64,000 nucleotides of DNA, from assembly GCF_002891295.1 (NCBI RefSeq), contig NZ_LGUI01000005.1, positions 186,001 to 250,000 on the forward strand. The letters run 5' to 3'. Source of the DNA: Streptomyces eurocidicus. GTDB taxonomy: Bacteria > Actinomycetota > Actinomycetes > Streptomycetales > Streptomycetaceae. Positions 1 through 8,260 of this stretch are shown here, piece by piece. A program made the position numbers and the translations under genes. Within the stretch, counting starts at the first letter, position 1, and each line of letters starts with the position of its first letter. The notes below the pieces were generated by a model. That model had not been told where the DNA came from and ran no database searches. It saw only the letters and a list, made by a program, of their open reading frames with translations.

Positions 1-1371
1 CGCAAGGGCATGCGGCCGGCGGAGAACCAGCGCTACGCGGCCGAGAACACCGGCCGCACCGACCTGCGGCTGGTGGCCGTCCGCACCACCCACGCCCTGT
101 CCACCCCCGATCCGGAGGGCCGGGGCGCCGACGAGATCCTCGCCGGTCACTTCCCCGAGCTCTACGGGCGGGCCCGCCACCACCTGACCGCACACGGGCT
201 GGACCCGCACGACTACCACCTCTACCCCGTCCACCCCTGGCAGGCCGACCACACCCTCCCCACCTGCTACGCCGACCAGATCGCGGACGGGACCGTCGTC
301 CCGCTGCCGGACGACACCGTCCTGCCGGCCCGGCCCACCACCTCCGTACGCAGCGTGGTGACCGAGCCCGGCGCCCACGGACGCCGCCTGGTCGTCAAGA
401 CCTCCCTCGACGTCCTCCTCACCTCCACCCGCCGCAACATCTCGCCCGCCTCCACGCACAACGGCCCCGCCCTGAGCCGGATCCTCGCCGGCGTCCTCGC
501 CGCCGAACCCGGCCTCGCCCGCCGTGCCGTGCCCGTGCGGGAACTCGCCGGCCTCTGCTTCGCCTCCGCCGCCCCCGGCGGGCCCGAACTGGAGCGGGGC
601 CGCGGCGACGCGCGGCAGCGCAACCTCTCCCTGCTGCTGCGCGAGGACCTCGGCGGCCATCTCGCGCCCGGCGAGACGGCCCTGACGTGCTGTGCCCTCT
701 TCGCCCGCTCCCCCGTCACCGGCCGTACGATCCTCGCCGACCTCGTCACCCGGTACGCCCGCGTCCACGGCCTCGGCCACCCCGACGCCGCCCGGGCCGT
801 CCTGCGCGACTACCTCGCCCTGCTGCTGCCCGTGACGCTCACCTTGATGACCGCCTACGGGATCGCCCTGGAGAGCCACCTGCAGAACACCGTGGTGGTC
901 GTCCGCGACGGCCGGCCCACCAGGCTGCTGCTGCGCGACTTCGCCGGCCTGCGCCTGCACGCCGGCCGCCTGAAGGAGGCGGGCGTCGGCTTCCGCCCCT
1001 ACCCGGGCTCCGTCACCGTCACGGACGACCCCGCCAAGCTCCACGACCGGTTCCGCTACGCCGTCCTGCGCGCGAACGTCGCCGAGTTCGTCACCACGCT
1101 CGCCGACGAGTTCGCCGTCCCCGAGGACGAGAGCTGGCACGCCGTGTGGGAGGAGGCCGAACGGACCTTCGCGGAGCTGGCCCGCCGGCCCGGACTGGCC
1201 CCCCGGGTCGCCGCCGACCGCGCCGCGGTCAGCGCCCCCACCCTGCGGCAGAAGATGTTCGTCCGCATGCGGCTGGAGGGAGACGCGGCCGGTGAGCTGT
1301 ACCAGCACGTCGACAACCCCCTGCACCGGGCCGCGGCGGCCCGGGACCGCACCACCGACGCCGAGCACTGA
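1..1371 (+). CDS. IucA/IucC-family siderophore synthetase, 5' end outside window
   Basis: This is the C-terminal part (about 457 residues) of an NRPS-independent siderophore synthetase, which uses ATP to join a carboxylate such as citrate to an amine. The reading frame is already open at base 1, so the start lies upstream. Visible family marks are LYPVHPWQ near residue 75, the STRRNISPASTHNG stretch that fits the ATP/carboxylate site, and ESHLQNTVVV followed by LLRDFAG, the conserved end of the catalytic palm. A FhuF-like C-terminal region follows. It heads a same-strand operon running to 11739, and a second synthetase lies at 8261. The substrate cannot be read from the sequence. The call is secure at family level. 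Confidence 0.93.
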   Translation, partial: RKGMRPAENQRYAAENTGRTDLRLVAVRTTHALSTPDPEGRGADEILAGHFPELYGRARHHLTAHGLDPHDYHLYPVHPWQADHTLPTCYADQIADGTVVPLPDDTVLPARPTTSVRSVVTEPGAHGRRLVVKTSLDVLLTSTRRNISPASTHNGPALSRILAGVLAAEPGLARRAVPVRELAGLCFASAAPGGPELERGRGDARQRNLSLLLREDLGGHLAPGETALTCCALFARSPVTGRTILADLVTRYARVHGLGHPDAARAVLRDYLALLLPVTLTLMTAYGIALESHLQNTVVVVRDGRPTRLLLRDFAGLRLHAGRLKEAGVGFRPYPGSVTVTDDPAKLHDRFRYAVLRANVAEFVTTLADEFAVPEDESWHAVWEEAERTFAELARRPGLAPRVAADRAAVSAPTLRQKMFVRMRLEGDAAGELYQHVDNPLHRAAAARDRTTDAEH

Positions 1372-1453
1372 CCGTCCCCCCTTGCCCACCCCTGCCCGTT
1401 CGTGCCGCTGCCCGCGGCACGGACGGTGACCCGTGCGGGAGCACCCACCCACC

Positions 1454-2674
1454 ATGCAGACCCACCGTCACGAAGGCCACGCGCTGCCCTCCCGGGTGGC
1501 CGAGCGGATCCACAGCGGCATCGCCGCCGCGCGCGAGCGCGCCGAGCCGTTCTGCGCCTACGTCCACGACACCGCCGCCATCGCCGACCACGCCCGGCGG
1601 CTGCGCGCCGCGCTCCCGGACGCCTGCACCCTGCTGTACGCCGTCAAGGCCAACTCCCGCCCCGAGGTGCTGAGCGCCCTCGCCCCGGTGGTCGACGGCT
1701 TCGAGATCTCCTCCGGCGGTGAACTGCGCAAGGCCCGCGCCGCCGACGGCGACGCGCGGGTGGTCTTCAACGGCCCCGGCAAGAGCTGGGCCGCCGTCGA
1801 GGAGGGCCTGCGCGCCGGCGTGGACCTCTTCAACGTGGAGAGCCTGACCGACCTGGCCCGTCTCGACGCCGTCGCCGGCCGCACCGGCACCCGCGCCCGC
1901 GTCCTGCTGCGCGTCAACACCCGGCGGCCGCTCGTCACCGGAACCCACCAGATGGTCGGCGAGGCCACGCAGTTCGGCATCGACGAGGACCAGTTGCCGC
2001 AGGTGGCCGCCGCCGCGCTGGCGGCGCCGCACATCGACGTCGAGGGCCTGCACCTGCACTCCGTCTCCAACAACCCGGACGCCGCCTCCCACCTGGCCTT
2101 CGTCGACCGCTGTCTGGCCCTGGCCGCCGAACTGCGCGCACGTCACGGGCTGCCCACCCGGGTGCTCGACATCGGCGGCGGGTTCGGCGTCGACTACTCC
2201 GGCGACGGCCGGCACTTCGACTGGGACGCCTTCGCCCGTGGTCTCCACGACCGGTCGGCCGCCCTCACCGGCATCGAACTCGTCATCGAGCCCGGGCGCT
2301 CGCTCGTCGCCGAGCACGGCTTCTACTGCGCCGAGGTCCTCGACGTCAAGCACAACCACGGGCGGGCCTTCGCCGTCCTGCGCGGCGGGATCCACCAGTT
2401 CCGGCTGCCCAAGGTGCTCGGTGCCGACCACCCCTTCACCGTCGTCGGGGTGGACAGCTGGCCCTGGCCCGTCGACCGGACCGAGCTGCGGGACACGCCC
2501 GTCGCCCTCTGCGGCGAGCTGGGCACCCCGGCCGACGTCCTCACCCGTGCCACCCGTGTCGGCCGGCTGCGGACCGGGGACATCGTGGTGTTCCCGATGG
2601 CGGGGGCCTACGGCTGGGAGATCTCCCACCGCGACTTCCTCAGCCACCCCCACCCGGACTTCCTCACCACCTGA
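1454..2674 (+). CDS. Type III PLP-dependent decarboxylase (DapDC/ODC fold, SbnH/AcsE-like)
   Basis: The protein has 406 residues and the alanine-racemase-like TIM barrel of diaminopimelate/ornithine decarboxylases. The PLP lysine is K65 in YAVKANS. Further along are LHLHSVSNN, the phosphate-binding GGGFGVDYS, and EPGRSLVAEHG. The C-terminal ALCGELGTPADVL corresponds to the usual active-site CES(G)D region in altered form. In staphyloferrin B and achromobactin loci such an enzyme decarboxylates a citrate-amine adduct or amino acid. Its place between IucA/IucC genes argues for that rather than lysine synthesis. I chose the ATG at 1454 because the family start fits; an in-frame GTG at 1433 is possible. 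Confidence 0.85.
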   Translation: MQTHRHEGHALPSRVAERIHSGIAAARERAEPFCAYVHDTAAIADHARRLRAALPDACTLLYAVKANSRPEVLSALAPVVDGFEISSGGELRKARAADGDARVVFNGPGKSWAAVEEGLRAGVDLFNVESLTDLARLDAVAGRTGTRARVLLRVNTRRPLVTGTHQMVGEATQFGIDEDQLPQVAAAALAAPHIDVEGLHLHSVSNNPDAASHLAFVDRCLALAAELRARHGLPTRVLDIGGGFGVDYSGDGRHFDWDAFARGLHDRSAALTGIELVIEPGRSLVAEHGFYCAEVLDVKHNHGRAFAVLRGGIHQFRLPKVLGADHPFTVVGVDSWPWPVDRTELRDTPVALCGELGTPADVLTRATRVGRLRTGDIVVFPMAGAYGWEISHRDFLSHPHPDFLTT

Positions 2675-2723
2675 CCGGCCGTCAGCTCTCGCCCGCGCCA
2701 CCACGAACGACGAAAGAACCCCC

Positions 2724-5231
2724 ATGCCACTGCACGGCACCGCAGGCACACACCCGTCCGCGACCACGGAAGCCGCCGACGGGCTCCGCACGCCGGCCGG
2801 CGCGGCGCCCCTGGACCTGCCCGCCGACCTGCCCCGCACCGACCGCCTGGACCGCCGCCCCGCCACCGAGGAGCTGGCGCTGCCCGCCGGGACCGCCGAC
2901 CGCCTGCGGCCCTCGGAGGACCACCGCCCGGCCGCGTTCGCCCTCGCCGCGCTGTGCGCCGTCCTGCACCGCCACACCGGCCAGGACGACTTCCTCCTCA
3001 GGGCCGCCCTGCCCGCGACCGGCCCCGAACCGGTGCTCCTGCACGCCCGGTTCGACCCGCGGGCCCCGTTCACCGCCCTGTGGGGCCGTCTCCACCAGGA
3101 CACCGCCGGCCGGGCCGGCGTACCCGTCGGACGCCCGGCGGAAGAGGCCGGTGCCGAGGTGCCGACCGTGGCGTTCCGCTACCTCACCGCGGACGACGGG
3201 ACGCGGGACGGCCCCGGCGACGCGCCGTACGACCTGGCCTTCACCCTCGACACCGCCCGCACCCCCATGGTCCTCCGGCTCGCCTACGACGCCGGACTCC
3301 ACGAGCGGGCGACCGCGGCCCGCCTGCTCCGGCACACCCGTACTCTGCTGGACGCCGCCGGGGACGAGCCCGGCCGGCCCGTCGCCGAACTGCCCGTCGA
3401 GGACGAAGCGGTGGCCGCGCCCCGGATCTGGGCGCTCCCCGCCCCGGCCGGTCACCTCCCGCCGCCCGCCGCCGGGGTGACGGAGGGTCTGGTGCACCGC
3501 TTCAAGGCCGTCGCGGCCGCCCACGGTGACCGTCCGGCGCTGCGCGGCCCTTCGGGAGAGCTCAGCTACGCGGACCTCGACCGGATCACCGACGCCGTGG
3601 TGCTGCGCCTGCCCCGGCCCCCGGCGGAGGAGGGCACCGGTCGCGTCGCGCTGCTGTGCGCGCACGACACCGGCGCGGTGCTGGGCGTCTGGTCGGCGCT
3701 GAAGGCCGGTGCCGCCTATGTGCCGCTCGACCCCCGCCTGGACGACACCCGGCTCGCCGCGATCCTCGCCGACGCGGGCGCGGACGCCCTCCTGTGCGAC
3801 GCCGGTCTCGCCGACCGGGCGGCGGCTCTGGCCCCCGCCCTCCCCGTCGTCCCCCTGCCCACCGCGTACGACGCCGTCGACCGCACCGGCCGCGAGGTCA
3901 CGGCCCCCGCCGCGGACGCCATGGCCTACGTGCTCTACACCTCCGGCACCACCGGTACGCCCAAGGGTGTCGTCCAGACGCACGGCAACGTCCTGCGCCA
4001 CGCCCTGACCTACGCCACGCGGTTGCGCCTGGGCCCGGGCGAGCGCGTCCCGCTGCTGGCGCGGTACTCCTTCGACGCGGGTGTGATGGACCTGTTCGGC
4101 GCGTTGCTGACGGGCGCCTGCCTGGAGGTCGTGGACCCGTCCGCGCACTCCCCGGCCTCCTTGCGCGCGGCTCTGGCGAGCGCGGGGGCGACCGTCGTGC
4201 ACTGCACCCCCACCGTCTTCCGGCACCTGACCAGCGCCGGGCACGGCGACGGCGCGCTCGACACCGTCCGCGTGGTGGTGCTGGGCGGCGAGGAGGCGAC
4301 CGGCGCGGACGCGGCGGCCTTCCGGGCGGCCTTCCCCGCGCACGCCCGGCTCGTCAACGGCCTCGGCCCGACGGAGTGCACGCTGGCCCTCCAGCACCTG
4401 GTGGAGCCCGCCGACGCCCTGCGCGCCGCGCTGCCCGTCGGCCGGCCGGTCGAGGGCATCGAGGTCGTGCTGACCGACACCACCGGCCGGCCCACCGAGG
4501 TGTTCGGCGAACTCGTCCTGCGCGGCGCCCATGTCGCGCGCGGCTACTGGCACGACCCCGAGCGCACCGCCGCGGCGTTCACCACGGACGCCGGCGGAAC
4601 GCCCTCGTACCGCACCGGCGACCTGGCCCGGCGGCTGCCCGACGGGAACCTCGTCTTCTGCGGCCGCCGCGACCAGCGCGTCAAGATCCGCGGCCAGTGG
4701 GCGGAGCCCGCCGAGGTGGAGAAGCTGCTGCGCGTCCACCCGACCGTCGGCCAGGCCGCCGTGGTCGTGGACCGGCACCCGTCGCACGGGACGCGGCTGC
4801 TGGGCTATGTCACCTCTCCCACCTTCCTGCCGCCGGACGAGAACGAGCTGCTCGGCTACCTCGGCCGCCAGTTGCCCAGCCATGCCGTCCCGGCGCGCGT
4901 CGTGGTCCTCGACAGCCTTCCGGTGGGCCTGACCGGCAAGCTCGACCGCTCCCGGCTGCCCGCCCCGGCCGAGCCTGCTCCCGGGCAGGAGACCCCCCGT
5001 ACCGCGACGGAGGAGGCAGTCTCCCGCATCTGGTGCGAGGTGATCGGCCTGGCCTCGATCGGCCCGCGCGAGCATTTCGTGGGCAGCGGCGGCGACTCCA
5101 TGCACCTGATGGAGATGCTGAGCCGCATCGGCGACGAGCTGGGCGCCGACGTCATGCCGGGCGACTTCCTCGCCTCGCCGACCGTCGAGACGCTGGCACG
5201 CCTCGTCGACGACGACCTCGCCGCGAGCTGA
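2724..5231 (+). CDS. NRPS: half condensation domain, adenylation domain, PCP
   Basis: The protein has 835 residues. Residues about 45-235 resemble only the C-terminal lobe of a condensation domain, with no HHxxxDG. The adenylation domain covers about 255-735. It has YTSGTTGTPKG (A3), FDAGVMDLF (A4), NGLGPTE (A5), YRTGDLARR (A7), GRRDQRVKIRGQ (A8) and a terminal LTGKLDR (A10). A PCP follows with the phosphopantetheine serine in GGDSMHL. My manual reading of the specificity positions is D-A-M-H-V-G-G-L-A-K; the aspartate indicates an alpha-amino acid, but I do not recognise the code. A complete condensation domain is encoded separately at 10381, so the two probably work together. The ATG at 2724 is the first good start after the preceding stop. 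Confidence 0.9.
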   Translation: MPLHGTAGTHPSATTEAADGLRTPAGAAPLDLPADLPRTDRLDRRPATEELALPAGTADRLRPSEDHRPAAFALAALCAVLHRHTGQDDFLLRAALPATGPEPVLLHARFDPRAPFTALWGRLHQDTAGRAGVPVGRPAEEAGAEVPTVAFRYLTADDGTRDGPGDAPYDLAFTLDTARTPMVLRLAYDAGLHERATAARLLRHTRTLLDAAGDEPGRPVAELPVEDEAVAAPRIWALPAPAGHLPPPAAGVTEGLVHRFKAVAAAHGDRPALRGPSGELSYADLDRITDAVVLRLPRPPAEEGTGRVALLCAHDTGAVLGVWSALKAGAAYVPLDPRLDDTRLAAILADAGADALLCDAGLADRAAALAPALPVVPLPTAYDAVDRTGREVTAPAADAMAYVLYTSGTTGTPKGVVQTHGNVLRHALTYATRLRLGPGERVPLLARYSFDAGVMDLFGALLTGACLEVVDPSAHSPASLRAALASAGATVVHCTPTVFRHLTSAGHGDGALDTVRVVVLGGEEATGADAAAFRAAFPAHARLVNGLGPTECTLALQHLVEPADALRAALPVGRPVEGIEVVLTDTTGRPTEVFGELVLRGAHVARGYWHDPERTAAAFTTDAGGTPSYRTGDLARRLPDGNLVFCGRRDQRVKIRGQWAEPAEVEKLLRVHPTVGQAAVVVDRHPSHGTRLLGYVTSPTFLPPDENELLGYLGRQLPSHAVPARVVVLDSLPVGLTGKLDRSRLPAPAEPAPGQETPRTATEEAVSRIWCEVIGLASIGPREHFVGSGGDSMHLMEMLSRIGDELGADVMPGDFLASPTVETLARLVDDDLAAS

Positions 5232-5238
5232 CGACGGC

Positions 5239-5253
5239 GGGGGCCCGGCCCCC
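5239..5253 (+). other. GC-rich hairpin in operon intergenic spacer
   Basis: A 15-base near-palindrome, GGGGGCC-c-GGCCCCC, lies just after the NRPS stop. A pyrimidine-rich tract and the ribosome binding site of the next gene follow. There is no T-run. It may be an RNA stability or attenuation element, or only a chance GC-rich fold. Confidence 0.25.
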
Positions 5254-5318
5254 TCCGCCCCCTTCCCCTTTTCCCCTTCCCTTCCGCTGTTCCCCCATCG
5301 ATCAGGAGTGCCCGCACC

Positions 5319-6692
5319 ATGTCCTCGGCAGAGCCGGTACCGGCAGTGACAGAGTCGGAGGGGCAGGGCATCCTGCGCCGACTGGACGCCCGGGAGTCGT
5401 CCGCGCGCACCTACGCACGGCACCTGCGGATCGTCCCCGTGCGGGCCGAGGGCATGACCGTCGAGGGCGCCGACGGCCGCACGTACCTGGACTGCCTCTC
5501 CGGTGCGGGCACCCTGGCCCTGGGCCACAACCACCCCGTCGCCGTGGAGGCGATGCGCAAGGTGATCGACAGTGGCCGCCCCCTGCACACCCTCGACGTC
5601 GCCACCCCGGAGAAGGACGCCTTCGCCGAGGCGCTGTTCGCCACGCTGCCCGCCGAACTCGCGCGCGGCGCACGCGTCCAGTTCTGCAGCCCGGCGGGCA
5701 CCGACGCGGTCGAAGCGGCGCTGAAACTGGCCCAGTCCGCCACCGGACGGCACGGCCTGGCCGCGTTCACCGGGGCGTACCACGGCATGACCAGCGGCGC
5801 CCTGGCCGTCTCGGGTGGCGTCGCGGCCAAGGCCCGGGTCGCCGGGTCGGGCGCGGACGTCACCCGCCTCCCCTACCCCTACGCCTACCGCTGCCCGTTC
5901 GGGCTCGGCGGCGAGCTCGGGGAACGTACCGCGGCCGAGTACGTCCGCAGGCTGCTCGCCGACCCCAACGGCGGGGTCGTGCCGCCCGCCGCGATGATCC
6001 TGGAGCCCGTCCAGGGCGAGGGCGGCGTCGTACCGGCCCCCGCCGGCTGGCTCCGGGCCATGCGCGACGTCACGCGCCGGCACGGGATCCCGCTGATCGC
6101 CGACGAGGTGCAGACCGGCATGGGACGCACCGGCACCCTGTGGGCGAGCGAGCACGCCGGGGTCGTCCCGGACGTCCTCGTCGCCTCCAAGGCCATCGGC
6201 GGCGGCCTGCCGCTCGCCGTCGTCGTCTACCGGGAGGAGCTCGACGTGTGGGAGCCGGGCGCCCACGCGGGCACCTTCCGCGGCACCACCCTGGCCATGG
6301 CGACCGGAACGGCGACCCTGGACTTCATCACCCGCAACCGCCTGGCCGAGCGAGCCGCCTCCCTGGGCGCCCGCATGCTCGCGCGGCTGGAGGAGTTGCA
6401 GGCGCGGTTCCCCTGTGTGGGCGATGTGCGCGGCCGCGGGCTGATGCTCGGAGTGGAGCTGGTCGACCCCGAGGGCGAGCCCGATCCCCTCGGCAGCCTG
6501 CCGGCCGACCCCGGCCTCGCCCGTGCCGTTCGCGCGGCCTGCCTCGACCGCGGGCTCATCGTGGAGCTCGGCGGACGGCACGACGGTGTGGTCCGCCTGC
6601 TGCCGCCGCTGATCATCAGTGACGAGGAGGCCGCATCGGTCCTCGAACGCTTCACCGACGCCCTGGAGGCGAGCACCCGTGCCGCACACTGA
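5319..6692 (+). CDS. Class III aminotransferase, probable L-2,4-diaminobutyrate:2-oxoglutarate aminotransferase
   Basis: This 457-residue, fold-type I PLP enzyme probably makes 2,4-diaminobutyrate from aspartate semialdehyde and glutamate. It has CLSGAGTLALGHNHP near residue 60, FCSPAGTDAVEAALKLA, and IADEVQTGMGRTG with the PLP-contacting aspartate. The Schiff-base lysine is K291 in VASKAIGGG, followed by HAGTFRGTTLAMATGT. The pair with the next gene, which it overlaps by 14 bases, is the arrangement seen in rhbA-rhbB (rhizobactin 1021) and dat-ddc. That makes diaminobutyrate a better assignment than ornithine or GABA. The upstream AGGAG at about 5304 supports the start. Confidence 0.9.
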   Translation: MSSAEPVPAVTESEGQGILRRLDARESSARTYARHLRIVPVRAEGMTVEGADGRTYLDCLSGAGTLALGHNHPVAVEAMRKVIDSGRPLHTLDVATPEKDAFAEALFATLPAELARGARVQFCSPAGTDAVEAALKLAQSATGRHGLAAFTGAYHGMTSGALAVSGGVAAKARVAGSGADVTRLPYPYAYRCPFGLGGELGERTAAEYVRRLLADPNGGVVPPAAMILEPVQGEGGVVPAPAGWLRAMRDVTRRHGIPLIADEVQTGMGRTGTLWASEHAGVVPDVLVASKAIGGGLPLAVVVYREELDVWEPGAHAGTFRGTTLAMATGTATLDFITRNRLAERAASLGARMLARLEELQARFPCVGDVRGRGLMLGVELVDPEGEPDPLGSLPADPGLARAVRAACLDRGLIVELGGRHDGVVRLLPPLIISDEEAASVLERFTDALEASTRAAH

Positions 6693-8190
6693 CCCCCTGT
6701 TCCCCGCGCACCGCCTGGCCCAGGGCGAGGGCGGCCCCGCCGCGCTGGGCGCCCTGCTGGCCACCGCCGTCACAGCACTGGCCGACGGCGCCGCCGAACG
6801 CGGCGGCCCCGTCCCGGCCGGTACCCCCGGCGAGCTCGCGGCCCGGTGGGAGAAGCGGCTCGGCACACCGCTGCCCGAGCACGGGACGGGAGCGGCCGCC
6901 GCGCTGGCGGAGGTGACACGCCTGCTGGCCGCGGGCGCCGCCGACCCCGCCGACCCGGCCTGCGCCGGGCACCTGCACTGCCCGCCCCTGGCCGTGGCCG
7001 TCGCGGCCGACATGGCCGCCTCCGCCCTCAACCCCTCGCTGGATTCCTGGGACCAGGCCCCCGCCGCCACCACCGTCGAGCGCTCCGTCGTCGCCGCGCT
7101 CGCCGGTCTGGCCGGCTACGACCCCGCCGCGGCCTCCGGCGTCGTCACGACCGGCGGCACCGAGTCCAACCTCATGGGGCTCCTCCTCGCCCGGGACCAC
7201 GCCGTCGCCCGCCACTCGGGCGTCTCCGCCGCCCGCTCCGGCATCCCGGCCGGTGTCCGGCCGCGCGTCCTGTGCTCCCGCGCCGCCCACTTCTCCATCG
7301 CCCGCGCCGCGGGCTTCATCGGGCTCGGCGAGGACGCCGTGATCGCGGTCCCCACCGACTCCGGGCACCGCATGGACCCGGCGGCGCTGGACGCGGAACT
7401 GACCGCGCTGCGACGCCGCGGCGAGCTCCCCGTGGCGATCGTGGCCACGGCCGGCACCACCGATCTCGGCGCCGTCGATCCGCTGCCGCGCATCGCCGGG
7501 ATCGCCGCCGCGCACGGCACCCGGCTGCACGTGGACGCCGCCTACGGCGGGGGCGCCCTGTTCTCCGACCGGCTCCGCCTCCTGCTGGCCGGCCTGGAGG
7601 CCGCCGACACGATCACCCTCGACCTGCACAAGTTCGGCTGGCAGCCCGTGGCGGCCGGTGTCTTCCTCGCCCGCGAGCGCGCCGCCTTCGAACCGCTGGA
7701 CCGGCAGGTGGCCTATCTGAACCCCGAGGACGACGAGGAGGCCGGCTACACCAGCCTGCTCGGCCACTCACTGCGCACCACGCGCCGCCCCGACGCCGCC
7801 AAGATCGCCGTCACGCTCAAGGCCCTGGGCCGCACCGGCCTCGGCGCCCTCGTCGACCGCTGTCACGACCTGGCCCGGCACGCCGCCGGTGCCATCGCCG
7901 CCCACCCGCGCCTGGCCCTCTACGCGCCCCCCACCCTGAGCACCGTCGTCTTCCGGTACGTGCCCGCCGACGTCCCCGAGGACGTCGTGGACGCCGTCAA
8001 CGCCCGGCTGCGCAGACGCCTGCTCCGCGAGGGCCTCGCGGTCGTGGGCCGCACGACGGCTCCCGACCCCACCACCGGTCGCGAGGCCGTCCAGCTCAAG
8101 CTGACGCTGCTCAACCCGGACACCGAGCCCCGTACGGTCGACGCCCTGCTGGCGGCCGTGGTCCGGGCCGGCGAGCGGGAAACGCCCTGA
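6679..8190 (+). CDS. PLP-dependent decarboxylase, probable L-2,4-diaminobutyrate decarboxylase
   Basis: The protein has 503 residues and belongs to the group II (glutamate/aromatic amino acid) decarboxylase family. It has TTGGTESNLMGLL near residue 155, HVDAAYGGG, and the PLP lysine K318 in DLHKFGWQP. The expected reaction converts 2,4-diaminobutyrate to 1,3-diaminopropane and CO2, giving a diamine building block for the IucA/IucC synthetases. I chose the GTG at 6679, inside the end of the aminotransferase gene, because it gives a normal-length protein. Tight coupling of the two genes is usual for this pathway. The substrate is inferred from context. Confidence 0.9.
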   Translation: MPHTDPLFPAHRLAQGEGGPAALGALLATAVTALADGAAERGGPVPAGTPGELAARWEKRLGTPLPEHGTGAAAALAEVTRLLAAGAADPADPACAGHLHCPPLAVAVAADMAASALNPSLDSWDQAPAATTVERSVVAALAGLAGYDPAAASGVVTTGGTESNLMGLLLARDHAVARHSGVSAARSGIPAGVRPRVLCSRAAHFSIARAAGFIGLGEDAVIAVPTDSGHRMDPAALDAELTALRRRGELPVAIVATAGTTDLGAVDPLPRIAGIAAAHGTRLHVDAAYGGGALFSDRLRLLLAGLEAADTITLDLHKFGWQPVAAGVFLARERAAFEPLDRQVAYLNPEDDEEAGYTSLLGHSLRTTRRPDAAKIAVTLKALGRTGLGALVDRCHDLARHAAGAIAAHPRLALYAPPTLSTVVFRYVPADVPEDVVDAVNARLRRRLLREGLAVVGRTTAPDPTTGREAVQLKLTLLNPDTEPRTVDALLAAVVRAGERETP

Positions 8191-8260
8191 CCGCCCGCCG
8201 CGCCGGGGACCCGGGCGCGGCCGCCGGTACGCCGACCGACATTGGAGTGAGAACAAGCAG

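Noticed and set aside
2682..7073. Very long minus-strand open frame (1463 codons)
   Set aside because: It lies opposite the NRPS and aminotransferase genes and has no family motifs; such frames are common antisense shadows in high-GC DNA.
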